Source: Prauserella salsuginis
Lineage (GTDB): Bacteria; Actinomycetota; Actinomycetes; Mycobacteriales; Pseudonocardiaceae
DNA length: 64,000 nt
Assembly: GCF_024648885.1 (NCBI RefSeq)
Contig: NZ_JANBBF010000016.1
Location: forward strand, 1-64,000
Direction of reading: 5' to 3'
The notes below the pieces were generated by a model that did not search any database, was not told the DNA's origin, and was given only the letters and a program-made list of their open reading frames with translations. The translations under genes were made by a program, and so were the position numbers. Of this stretch, positions 29,254 through 37,697 are shown one piece after another; positions within the stretch are counted from its first letter, which is position 1; each line of letters begins with the position of its first letter.

Positions 29254-29920
29254 GTGACCCCGACCATGACCACGGCCGAGCGGCGGGCGCGTCTCGCGTG
29301 GCGCCATTTCCTGAGCGCACCCGCCGACAGCGTCGCAGCGATCGCCGAGGGCGTGGTCGCGTTCCACGCCACGGACCCGGCCAGCGTGTACCTCGCCGCG
29401 GCGGCCCGCCTCGCCGAGTCCGGACCCGGCGGCCACGCCGTCGATGCGGTCGGCGCGGTGGAACACGCGCTGTACGAGGATCGTTCCGTGCTGCGGATGC
29501 TCGGCATGCGCCGCACGATGTTCGTCGTCGGCCGCGGCGTCGCGCCCCTCGTGCAGGCTGGTTGTGCCGTCGACATCGAGCGCAAGCAACGGCGACTGCT
29601 GTTGCGCCACCTCGAACAGACCGGTATCCCGCATCTCGACCGTTGGCTGGCCGACGATCTGGTGCGACGGCCGCGTCGTCGGCGGCTGGGCCCACCGGTG
29701 GAACGGCGAGGGCACCGCGGGAGAGGTCGCGACGCGGCTGCTGGAGGACGTCGGCGCCGAACGGACGGCACTGGTGGCGGCCGAGGCCGAACGGCTCACG
29801 CAACGGTTGTGCAGCTGGCTGCCCGACGCCGTGGTCGTGCCGCGCTTCCGGACCCCGGTGGAACGGGAACTGAGTGCGGTCGGCGGGCATCCGGCGTCAC
29901 CGGGTGACCGGGCGATGTGA
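29254..29920 (+). pseudogene. winged-helix DNA-binding protein remnant, internal deletion and frameshift
   Basis: The first 130 or so codons encode the N-terminus of a winged-helix DNA-binding family (HTH_42-like): TAERRARLAWRHFLSAP, FHATDPASVYLAAAARL, ALYEDRSVLRMLGMRRTMFVV. At about 29660 the frame continues as Arg/Gly-rich nonsense to 29907. In the +1 frame from about 29665 the sequence reads DGRVVGGWAHRWNGEGTAG, LLEDVGAERTALVAAEAERL and VPRFRTPVERELSAVG, which is the C-terminal end of the same family as I know it. The two ends thus abut with the middle (perhaps 160-180 residues, judged from typical length near 380) missing and out of frame. This is a deletion pseudogene. It lies directly after the SMC operon on the same strand. 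Confidence 0.8.
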
Positions 29921-29930
29921 CCTGAGCGAT

Positions 29931-29956
29931 CTTGAACGATTTCTGCAAGGTTCAAG
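29931..29956. promoter_or_regulatory. inverted repeat upstream of gap
   Basis: CTTGAAC (29931-29937) and GTTCAAG (29950-29956) form a perfect 7-12-7 inverted repeat about 125 bp before gap. It is AT-rich for this genome. An operator for a glycolytic regulator is possible; it could also be a weak terminator. Confidence 0.5.
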
Positions 29957-30005
29957 GTGCGCGACGTCTCGCACGGGGTATCCGGGTATGGCCTGGTCGC
30001 CACGC

Positions 30006-31085
<1,080 letters not shown>

Positions 31086-31088
31086 GCC

Positions 31089-32327
31089 ATGGCGGTCAAG
31101 TCACTCGACGATCTTCTGTCCAGTGGGGGCACCCCCGCCAACGAGGGCGTAGCCGGTGGAGGGGTCGCCGGGCGGTACGTGCTGGTCCGCTCGGACCTGA
31201 ACGTGCCGCTCGACGGCGCGACCATCACCGACGACGGCCGGGTCCGTGCCGCGCTGCCGACGATCCGTCGTCTCGCCGAGGCAGGCGCACGGGTGGTCGT
31301 CACAGCGCATCTCGGCAGGCCCAAGGGAGCGCCCGACGACGCGTACTCGTTGCGGCCCGTCGCCGCGCGGCTCGGTGAGCTGCTCGGCAGCGACGTCCCG
31401 CTGGCCGGTGACGTCGTCGGACGCGAGGCCCGCGACGTCACGGCGAACCTGGCCGACGGCCAGGTCGCCATGCTGGAGAACGTCCGCTTCGACCCGCGGG
31501 AGACGAGCAAGGACGCCGACGAGCGCGGCGAACTGGCCCGTGAGCTCGCCGCGCTGGTCGGTTCCGGCGCCGCGTTCGTGTCCGACGGCTTCGGCGTGGT
31601 GCACCGCAAGCAGGCGTCCGTCTACGACATCGCCCGTGAGCTGCCCGCCTATGCGGGTGGCCTCGTGCTGTCCGAGCTCGAGGTGCTGCGCACGCTCACC
31701 GGTGATCCGCAGCGGCCGTACGCCGTCGTGCTCGGCGGCTCGAAGGTCTCCGACAAGCTCGCGGTCATCGAGGCCCTGCTGCCGAAGGTCGACCGGCTGC
31801 TGGTCGGCGGCGGCATGTGCTTCACGTTCCTGGCCGCACAGGGCCAGGGCGTCGGCAGCTCGTTGCTGGAGGCCGACATGGTCGAGGTGTGCAAGCGGCT
31901 GTTGGCCGAGGCGGGCGACAAGCTCGTGCTCCCGGTCGACGTCGTCGCCGCCGATGCCTTCTCCGCCGACGCCGCCACTCGCACGGTGGGGGCAGGTGAG
32001 ATCGAGGAGGGCTGGATGGGCCTGGACATCGGTCCGGAGTCCGTGCGCCGCTTCGCCGACGCCGCCGGCTCGGCCGCGACCGTGTTCTGGAACGGCCCGA
32101 TGGGCGTGTTCGAGATGGCGCCGTTCGCCGGTGGCACCCGCGGTGTCGCGCAGGCGATCGCCGACGGCGGCGCCTTCAGCGTCGTCGGCGGCGGTGACTC
32201 CGCCGCCGCAGTGCGGCTGCTGGGACTGCCCGAGGACGGGTTCTCGCACATCTCCACCGGCGGCGGAGCCTCGCTGGAGTATCTGGAGGGCAAGGACCTG
32301 CCCGGCGTGGCGGTCCTCGGCGAGTGA
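31089..32327 (+). CDS. pgk: phosphoglycerate kinase
   Basis: This enzyme makes ATP from 1,3-bisphosphoglycerate. After an unusual Gly-rich insertion of about 20 residues ([18 protein letters not shown]) the standard sequence [24 protein letters not shown] begins; it is followed by [59 protein letters not shown] and the nucleotide loop [11 protein letters not shown] near the C-terminus. Length is 412 residues. The insertion in the N-terminal part is not seen in textbook Pgk and may be lineage-specific. It lies between gap and tpiA in the glycolytic operon. Confidence 0.96.
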   Translation: MAVKSLDDLLSSGGTPANEGVAGGGVAGRYVLVRSDLNVPLDGATITDDGRVRAALPTIRRLAEAGARVVVTAHLGRPKGAPDDAYSLRPVAARLGELLGSDVPLAGDVVGREARDVTANLADGQVAMLENVRFDPRETSKDADERGELARELAALVGSGAAFVSDGFGVVHRKQASVYDIARELPAYAGGLVLSELEVLRTLTGDPQRPYAVVLGGSKVSDKLAVIEALLPKVDRLLVGGGMCFTFLAAQGQGVGSSLLEADMVEVCKRLLAEAGDKLVLPVDVVAADAFSADAATRTVGAGEIEEGWMGLDIGPESVRRFADAAGSAATVFWNGPMGVFEMAPFAGGTRGVAQAIADGGAFSVVGGGDSAAAVRLLGLPEDGFSHISTGGGASLEYLEGKDLPGVAVLGE

Positions 32328-32357
32328 CGCGCGGACCCGACACGGACACGTGCCGAT

Positions 32358-32403
32358 GCGTGCCGAGGGCGCCAGGCCATACGGCCCGGTGCTCTCGGCA
32401 CGC
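32358..32403 (+). terminator. hairpin between pgk and tpiA
   Basis: GCGTGCCGAG (32358-32367) pairs perfectly with CTCGGCACGC (32394-32403), and the loop contains a smaller AGGCC/GGCCC stem. It may attenuate read-through into tpiA, which seems to have a TACCAT box of its own at 32429-32434. Confidence 0.5.
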
Positions 32404-32455
32404 ACCCTCGAGAAGTTCCACCCCAAGTACCATTCGTGATCCGGAAGGTGGCCGC

Positions 32456-32488
32456 ATGACGCGCAAGCCGCTCGTCGCCGGCAACTGG
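32456..32488 (+). repeat. duplicated 5' end of tpiA
   Basis: ATG 32456 and the next ten codons encode [11 protein letters not shown], nearly identical to the true tpiA start 100 bp downstream (32556-32591, [12 protein letters not shown]). Thirty bases match with one difference. The copy has its own ribosome site (ggaaggtgg) but runs out of frame through tpiA to 32803, giving a 115-codon nonsense ORF. This looks like a partial duplication, not a functional gene. Confidence 0.85.
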
Positions 32489-32555
32489 CTGTGCTGTCCA
32501 TTCAGGGGGAGCTCCGCTCCAACCCGGCCCCCCTCGTCCCCCGGGAGGTGCAGGT

Positions 32556-33344
32556 ATGACGACGCGCAAGCCACTCGTCGCCGGCAACTGGAAGATGAAT
32601 CTCAACCACCTCGAGGCCATCGCCCTGGTGCAGAAGATCGCCTTCTCGTTGCCGGAGAAGTACTACTCGAAGGTGGACGTGGCGGTCATCCCGCCGTTCA
32701 CGGACATCCGCAGCGTGCAGACGCTCGTCGACGGCGACAAGCTGCTGCTCACCTACGGCGCGCAGGACGTGTCCCAGCACGCGTCCGGTGCCTACACCGG
32801 TGAGGTGTCGGCGTCGATGCTGGCCAAGCTCGGCTGCACCTACGTGGTGGTCGGCCACTCGGAACGGCGGGAGCACCATGCCGAGACCGACGAGGTCGTG
32901 GGCAAGAAGGTGCGTGCCGCGCTCAAGAACGACCTCACACCGATCCTGTGCGTCGGTGAGCCCCTGGAGGTGCGGGAGGCCGGTGACCACATCTCCCACA
33001 CGACCACGCAGCTCATCGAGGCCCTCAAGGGCCTGAAGACCGAACAGGTCGCCGACGTCGTGGTGGCGTACGAGCCGGTGTGGGCGATCGGCACGGGCCG
33101 GGTCGCGACGCCGGCCGACGCGGAGGAGGTGTGCGCCGCCCTGCGCAACGCGCTGGCGGAGAAGTACGGTGCCGACCTCGCCGGTGGGGTGCGCGTCCTT
33201 TACGGTGGCTCGGTGAAGTCGGGCAACATCGCCGATCTCATCGCCTGTGAGAACGTGGACGGTGCGCTCGTCGGCGGCGCCAGCCTCGACGGCGACGAAT
33301 TCACGAAACTCTGCGCGATGGCCGCCGGAGGCCCGCTACCCTGA
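32556..33344 (+). CDS. tpiA: triosephosphate isomerase
   Basis: This TIM-barrel enzyme interconverts dihydroxyacetone phosphate and glyceraldehyde 3-phosphate. [18 protein letters not shown] carries the substrate-binding Asn and Lys, [19 protein letters not shown] the catalytic His, [18 protein letters not shown] the catalytic Glu, and [17 protein letters not shown] the phosphate loop. Length is 262 residues. The start codon is the second of two nearly identical start regions and is the only one in frame with the enzyme. A gggagg site lies just upstream. Confidence 0.97.
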   Translation: MTTRKPLVAGNWKMNLNHLEAIALVQKIAFSLPEKYYSKVDVAVIPPFTDIRSVQTLVDGDKLLLTYGAQDVSQHASGAYTGEVSASMLAKLGCTYVVVGHSERREHHAETDEVVGKKVRAALKNDLTPILCVGEPLEVREAGDHISHTTTQLIEALKGLKTEQVADVVVAYEPVWAIGTGRVATPADAEEVCAALRNALAEKYGADLAGGVRVLYGGSVKSGNIADLIACENVDGALVGGASLDGDEFTKLCAMAAGGPLP

Positions 33345-33352
33345 CAGCGTGT

Positions 33353-33374
33353 GGCACCCGCTACTCTGGGTGCC
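33353..33374 (+). terminator. small hairpin between tpiA and secG
   Basis: GGCACCC (33353-33359) and GGGTGCC (33368-33374) form a 7-bp stem with an 8-nt loop containing TACTCT. It could be a weak attenuator or overlap a secG promoter. Confidence 0.4.
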
Positions 33375-33403
33375 CTCGCCACCCGCAGTAGACAGAGGAT
33401 GAC

Positions 33404-33634
33404 ATGCAACTGTTCCTGCAAATCTTGTTGGTCGTGACCAGCGTTCTGCTGATCATCGCGGTGCTGTTGCACCGTGGCCGCGGTGGGGGCCTGTCGTCCT
33501 TGTTCGGTGGCGGGATGCAGGCCAGCCTGGCCGGCTCGAGCCGGGCCGAGTCGAACCTCGACAAGGTCACGATCGGCCTCGCCGCGGTCTGGATCATCGC
33601 GATCATCGGGCTCGGCCTGCTCCTCAAACTCTGA
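33404..33634 (+). CDS. secG: preprotein translocase subunit SecG
   Basis: SecG is the small subunit of the SecYEG protein-export channel. At 76 residues it has two membrane helices, QLFLQILLVVTSVLLIIAVLL and IGLAAVWIIAIIGLGLLLKL, joined by a Gly-rich loop with GGGLSSLFGGGMQ, the family signature. A gagg ribosome site precedes ATG 33404. Its place after gap-pgk-tpiA is conserved in actinobacteria. Confidence 0.95.
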   Translation: MQLFLQILLVVTSVLLIIAVLLHRGRGGGLSSLFGGGMQASLAGSSRAESNLDKVTIGLAAVWIIAIIGLGLLLKL

Positions 33635-33681
33635 TCGGTCGCGTGCCTAGCGCACGCCGGGTTACTGGTGGGTGAGGTTTG

Positions 33682-34029
33682 ATGGTTGGCGGTAACGCGA
33701 TCCGGGGGACGCGCATCGGCGCGGCCGGTCCGTCGAGCGAATCCGAGCGTGGCGAGACCGCGCCGCGGAGTGTCGTGTCGTACTGGTGCGCCAACGGGCA
33801 CGAGTCGCGGCTGTCGTTCGCGCTCGACGCCGAGATTCCGGACGAATGGGATTGTCCGAAGTGCGGTCTGCCCGGTGGGCAGGACGTGCAGAATCCGCCG
33901 TCGGCGGGCCGGACGGAGCCGTTCAAGTCACATCTGGAGTACGTGAAGGAACGGCGCAGCGACGAGGAGGGCGAAGCGCTCCTCGAAGAGGCCCTGGAGA
34001 AGCTGCGGCAGCGCCGCGGCAGGGCCTGA
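33682..34029 (+). CDS. rbpA: RNA polymerase-binding protein RbpA
   Basis: RbpA is an actinobacterial factor that binds principal sigma factors and RNA polymerase, stabilises open complexes and influences rifampicin tolerance. The N-terminal tail has GGNAIRGTRIGAAG, the core domain SYWCANGHESRLSFALDAEIPDEWDCPKCG (zinc-type cysteines), and the C-terminal sigma-interacting segment RTEPFKSHLEYVKERRSDEEGEALLEEAL. Length is 115 residues from ATG 33682; a TTG one codon earlier is possible. It stands between secG and a strong terminator. Confidence 0.95.
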   Translation: MVGGNAIRGTRIGAAGPSSESERGETAPRSVVSYWCANGHESRLSFALDAEIPDEWDCPKCGLPGGQDVQNPPSAGRTEPFKSHLEYVKERRSDEEGEALLEEALEKLRQRRGRA

Positions 34030-34124
34030 CCCACCGCGGACAGGCACCGGCGACGGGCGGAGGCCCGCACCGCCTGTCTGAGACGTGCGACAGGCTGGCA
34101 CGGCCGCGAGGCCGGCAAGCGTTG

Positions 34125-34161
34125 CGTTCGCCGGCGACGGAATGACCGTCGCCGGCGAACG
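34125..34161 (+). terminator. strong terminator after rbpA
   Basis: A perfect 16-bp stem (CGTTCGCCGGCGACGG at 34125-34140 and its complement at 34146-34161) with a 5-nt loop AATGA. It is one of the longest stems in the window and closes the gap-to-rbpA block. Confidence 0.85.
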
Positions 34162-34209
34162 TGTGTCTCACGGTGCAGGCTGGCCGCGCGGGTTCTCGCA
34201 ACCTCGGCT

Positions 34210-34245
34210 CGGGCGCGACCGGCCCGAGCGGGCCGCTCGCGCCCG
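34210..34245 (-). terminator. terminator after the histidine kinase gene
   Basis: CGGGCGCG (34210-34217) pairs with CGCGCCCG (34238-34245), and an inner GGCCC/GGGCC stem stacks on it. It lies 47 bp beyond the stop of the minus-strand kinase gene, between two convergent genes. Confidence 0.6.
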
Positions 34246-34292
34246 TTGGCCTGCCCACGTGGGCGGTGTCGACGAGCAGGGACGGCGAATGG

Positions 34293-35549
34293 CTACGACG
34301 CCGACGACGCCTCCACCGGCTCGGCGTCTCCCAACGGGGTGACCGGGTAGCGAGCCGTGACACAGAACCCGCCGTCGGCCGTGGGCGCCGACTCGACCGT
34401 CCCACCGAGCATCCTGGCCCGCTCGGCAAGGCCCGTCAGCCCGAAACCACCCGAGGGCAGGGGGCCGCTGTCGGCCGTCCTCGCAGGCGGGTCGTTGCGG
34501 ACCTCCACCAGCAGCGCTTCGTCGTCGGCCGACACCTTCACCAGGGTCGTCGCGCCCGGGGCGTGCTTGCGGACGTTGGTGAGCGATTCCTGCACCGTCC
34601 GGTAGGCGGCGGCCGACACCTGGTCGGGCACATCCGCGGGAAGCGTGTCGAGCTCGAGTTTCACCGGCACCTGACAGCCGTGCACGAGATCGGGGATCTC
34701 GCAGACCTTCGGTGACCCGCCGTCGTCCTCGGCCGACCCCGACCGGAGGAGACCGACCAGGCCGCGCAGCTCTTCGAGCGTGTGCGTGCTCAGCTCCCGG
34801 ATCGTGCGCGCGGTCCGTTCCGCGTCACCGCCCGGTGCGGCCGCGGTGAGCACCCCGGCCTGCATCGCGATGAGCGTGATGTTGTGCGACACCACGTCGT
34901 GCATTTCCCTGGCCAGGCGGGTGCGTTCCTCTGTTCGGACCATCTCGGCGTGCAGTTTGCGTTCTCGGTCCCGACTCGCAGCCAGTTCGGCCAGGCGGGT
35001 GGCGAGTTGCTGCCGGGCGCCGATGAGCAGCCCGATCGCCAGCGGCATGCCGGCGACGACAGTGCTGTAGATGATGTCGAGAGCGTGGAGTTGCCAGCTC
35101 AGGGCGACGAACTCGTCCAGCGGCCAGAGGATGAAGCGGCACATCCAGACGACCCAGGCGCCGACCCAGACCTGCCAGTGGGTCTGCTTGCGGGTGGCCA
35201 GGAACCCCAGCGCCATCATGGCGGCGACCTGCGCCCAACCCGCCATGAACCCGGGTGCGGCGAGCATCAGCACTGTGAACGGGAACCAGCGGCGCAGCAG
35301 GAGCGCACCGCAACTGAGTGCCGACAGGTACACCGAGTAGGTCGGCGCGTCGGCGGGGACGACGAGCCACACGTCCAGAACAGCGATCAGGAACACCGAG
35401 ACGTCGATCACGGTGCTCCGGACCGCGGTGCGGCTCCACAAGGTCGACAGCGAGTTTCGGATGGCGGAGAACGCGAGGCGTACGCGGTGTGCCACGGAGC
35501 GCGGGCCCTGAAGCGAGACGTCAGGGAGAAACGTTCCCTCTGTGGTCAT
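34293..35549 (-). CDS. orphan NarL-type sensor histidine kinase
   Basis: This is a two-component sensor kinase of the HisKA_3 class, like DesK or LiaS. Residues 40-185 or so form five or six membrane helices with short loops, so sensing is probably in the membrane. The dimerisation/phosphoacceptor part is ERTRLAREMHDVVSHNITLIAMQAG with the His near residue 215. The ATPase domain shows TVQESLTNVRKHAPGA as N-box and GGFGLTGLAERARMLGG as G-box. No response regulator gene adjoins it, so the partner must be elsewhere. ATG 35549 is chosen; 11 upstream in-frame codons exist. It lies between rbpA and pgl in an otherwise housekeeping stretch. Confidence 0.9.
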   Translation of the reverse strand: MTTEGTFLPDVSLQGPRSVAHRVRLAFSAIRNSLSTLWSRTAVRSTVIDVSVFLIAVLDVWLVVPADAPTYSVYLSALSCGALLLRRWFPFTVLMLAAPGFMAGWAQVAAMMALGFLATRKQTHWQVWVGAWVVWMCRFILWPLDEFVALSWQLHALDIIYSTVVAGMPLAIGLLIGARQQLATRLAELAASRDRERKLHAEMVRTEERTRLAREMHDVVSHNITLIAMQAGVLTAAAPGGDAERTARTIRELSTHTLEELRGLVGLLRSGSAEDDGGSPKVCEIPDLVHGCQVPVKLELDTLPADVPDQVSAAAYRTVQESLTNVRKHAPGATTLVKVSADDEALLVEVRNDPPARTADSGPLPSGGFGLTGLAERARMLGGTVESAPTADGGFCVTARYPVTPLGDAEPVEASSAS

Positions 35550-35610
35550 GGTCGAGACCTCTCGTCTTGTGGACCTCACCATGAGAGAACATCCTGCCCC
35601 GCAGTGTCTC

Positions 35611-35640
35611 CCTATTCGAGAAAAAGTGTGCGGATGTTAA
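35611..35640 (-). promoter_or_regulatory. possible histidine kinase promoter
   Basis: On the minus strand TTAACA (35640-35635) and AATAGG (35616-35611) are 18 bp apart in an AT-rich patch about 65-90 bp before the kinase start. They resemble -35 and -10 boxes. Confidence 0.4.
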
Positions 35641-35661
35641 CGCAACGCGCATAAGTTTTTC

Positions 35662-35697
35662 GTGTGACGCCCCCTGTGCGTGCCGGCGGCGTCACAC
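35662..35697 (-). terminator. terminator after pgl
   Basis: GTGTGACGCC (35662-35671) pairs perfectly with its complement (35688-35697), just past the stop of pgl at 35713. It ends the pentose-phosphate operon before the kinase promoter. Confidence 0.75.
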
Positions 35698-35712
35698 CTG
35701 CGGGTAGTTTTC

Positions 35713-36489
35713 CTACACGCGCTGTGACCAGGGAAGTTCGGCCGCGGCCTCGGTGTCGAGCAGCCACAGCGTCCTGCCCGTGCCGCGGGCTCCCGCGACC
35801 GGAAGCTCGACCTCACCCACGCCGCGGTGCGCCGCAGCGACCGCGCCCGCCTTCGCGGCCCCGGCGGTCACCAACCACACCTCGGTGGCCCGCCGGATCG
35901 CCGGGAACGTCAACGACACCCGGGTCGGCGGCGGTTTCGGGCAGTCCCGCACCGCGACCACGGACCGCTCGGCCTCGTGCGCCGCGGGCGTGTCCGGGAA
36001 GATCGACGCCGTGTGCCCCTCGCCGCCGAGGCCGAGGAGTATCACGTCGAAAGTCGGCGCGTCGGCGCCGGACGCCGCCGTGGCCAGCACCTGCGCATAG
36101 GCGGCCGCGGCGGCGTCCGGATCGTCACCGAACTCGCCGTCGGCGGCCGCCATCGCGTGCACCCGCGCGGGATCGACCGGCACGTGGTCGAGCAGCGCCT
36201 CGCGGGCCTGCTTCTCGTTGCGTTCCGGGTCGTCCGCCGGGACGAACCGTTCATCGCCCCAGAACACGTCGAGCCGCGACCAGTCGACCGCATCCTTGGC
36301 AGGGGAGCGGCGCACCTGTTCCAGGATCGCGATGCCCGTACCGCCGCCGGTGAGGACCACCGACGCCGAACCGCGGGCCGCCTGCGCGTCGGTGAGCGCG
36401 GTGATCAGCCGTGCGGCCGTCGCCGCGGCCAGTACGTCGGCATCGGAATGGACGACGACGTCGCCTGCCGGCGAGGCGGAGGTGCTCAT
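35713..36489 (-). CDS. pgl: 6-phosphogluconolactonase
   Basis: Pgl hydrolyses 6-phosphogluconolactone, the second step of the oxidative pentose phosphate pathway. ASVVLTGGGTGIAILEQV, DVFWGDERFVPADDPERNEKQAREALL, and ILLGLGGEGHTASIFPDTPA with the catalytic His are family hallmarks, followed by RVSLTFPAIRRATEVWLV. Length is 258 residues. Its ATG overlaps the opcA stop (ATGA). This is the last gene of the operon tkt-tal-pgi-zwf-opcA-pgl. Confidence 0.96.
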   Translation of the reverse strand: MSTSASPAGDVVVHSDADVLAAATAARLITALTDAQAARGSASVVLTGGGTGIAILEQVRRSPAKDAVDWSRLDVFWGDERFVPADDPERNEKQAREALLDHVPVDPARVHAMAAADGEFGDDPDAAAAAYAQVLATAASGADAPTFDVILLGLGGEGHTASIFPDTPAAHEAERSVVAVRDCPKPPPTRVSLTFPAIRRATEVWLVTAGAAKAGAVAAAHRGVGEVELPVAGARGTGRTLWLLDTEAAAELPWSQRV

Positions 36490-37697
36490 GCCCGGCCCTT
36501 TCCTGTCTTCGTGGTGGACTGTTTCGACGAGGACGCCGATGTCGACGAGGACGTGGACTTCGCCTTCGACGACGTGCCCGGCGACCGGGTCGACCCGGAC
36601 TTCGCCTTCGAGCCGGCCTTCGAACCCGACCTACCCTTCGAGCTCGACGTTGACTTCGTGGTGGTCGTGGCCCCGGTGGACGACGCCCCGGTGGACGATG
36701 CCGAGGCCGACGCGGTCTTCGCCGTCGCGGCCGTCCGGGACGAACTGCGACCCGAACCGCGATCCGAACCGCGGCTCCGGGCACCCGACAGCTTCGCCAA
36801 GCCACGCAGCGACGCCTCGTACACCTCGTCCGAGTCGAGCCGCCGCAGCTCTTCGACCAGGCAATCGCGGTTGTCGCGCCGGTGCAGGGCCACCTTCCGC
36901 ATGGGCTGGCCCGGTTGTGTCAGCGTGCCCGTGCGCCCGTCGGGACGTTCGATCGAGACCGGTCCCGACGGACGGTCCAACGTGACGGACAGGATCCCCT
37001 GCGCGCTCGAGCTCTTGTTCCGCTTGACCGGCACGTCCAGGTACTCGGCCAGCCAGCCCGCGAGCAGCTCGGTCGACGGCGAGTCACCCTCGCCGACCAC
37101 CGTGGCGCCGGTGACCTGCTCGTACGGCGGCAGGTCCAGCGCGCCCGCGAGCTGCGCCCGCCAATGGGTCAACCGCGTCCACGCCAAATCGGTGTCGCCG
37201 TCGGTGTACGCCTTGGACCGGGACAGCAGCGACCGGATCGGATTCTTCTCGGCCGCCGAATCGGTGATGCGGCGCTGCGCCAGCTTGCCCAGCGGGTCCT
37301 TCATCGGCGACTTGGGACCGTTGCTCGGCCACCACGTGACGATCGGAGCGTCGGGCAGCAGCAGCGGCACCACCGCACTCTGCCCCTGATTCGCGAGCGG
37401 ACCGTACAGCCGGAGCACGACGACCTCGCTGGCACCGGCGTCACCGCCCACCCGGATCTGACCGTCGATGCGAGGAGCCGCCGTGCGGACGCCCTTCGCC
37501 ACGACGATCACCCGCGACGGATGCTCGCGGCTCGCCTCGTTCGCCGCGTCGATCGCATCCTCGAGCTGTTCGTCGTCCTCGGCGACGATCACGAGCGTCA
37601 GGACCCGGCCCAGCGCCACCGCGCCGCCCCGTTCCCGCAGCTCGACCATCTTCTTGTTCAACTGCGACGTCGTCGTCGACGGCAGGTCGATGATCAC
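36486..37697 (-). CDS. opcA: glucose-6-phosphate dehydrogenase assembly protein OpcA with Ser/Thr/Lys tail
   Basis: OpcA promotes assembly or redox activation of glucose-6-phosphate dehydrogenase. The first 305 residues follow the actinobacterial family: MIIDLPSTTTSQLNKKMVELRERGG, APIVTWWPSNGPKSPMKDPLGKLAQRRITDS, and RRDNRDCLVEELRRLDSDEVYEASLRGL. The last 95 or so residues are a low-complexity tail of Ser, Thr, Lys and Ala (KSTSSSKGRSGSKAGSKAKS and similar), strongly basic and likely disordered. The usual protein ends near residue 310, so the tail is an addition. GTG 37697 overlaps the zwf stop. Confidence 0.93.
   Translation of the reverse strand: MIIDLPSTTTSQLNKKMVELRERGGAVALGRVLTLVIVAEDDEQLEDAIDAANEASREHPSRVIVVAKGVRTAAPRIDGQIRVGGDAGASEVVVLRLYGPLANQGQSAVVPLLLPDAPIVTWWPSNGPKSPMKDPLGKLAQRRITDSAAEKNPIRSLLSRSKAYTDGDTDLAWTRLTHWRAQLAGALDLPPYEQVTGATVVGEGDSPSTELLAGWLAEYLDVPVKRNKSSSAQGILSVTLDRPSGPVSIERPDGRTGTLTQPGQPMRKVALHRRDNRDCLVEELRRLDSDEVYEASLRGLAKLSGARSRGSDRGSGRSSSRTAATAKTASASASSTGASSTGATTTTKSTSSSKGRSGSKAGSKAKSGSTRSPGTSSKAKSTSSSTSASSSKQSTTKTGKGRA

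Noticed and set aside
32456-32803. A 115-residue protein from the upstream tpiA-like start
   Set aside because: After 11 residues it reads tpiA out of frame and has Arg/Gly-rich nonsense.
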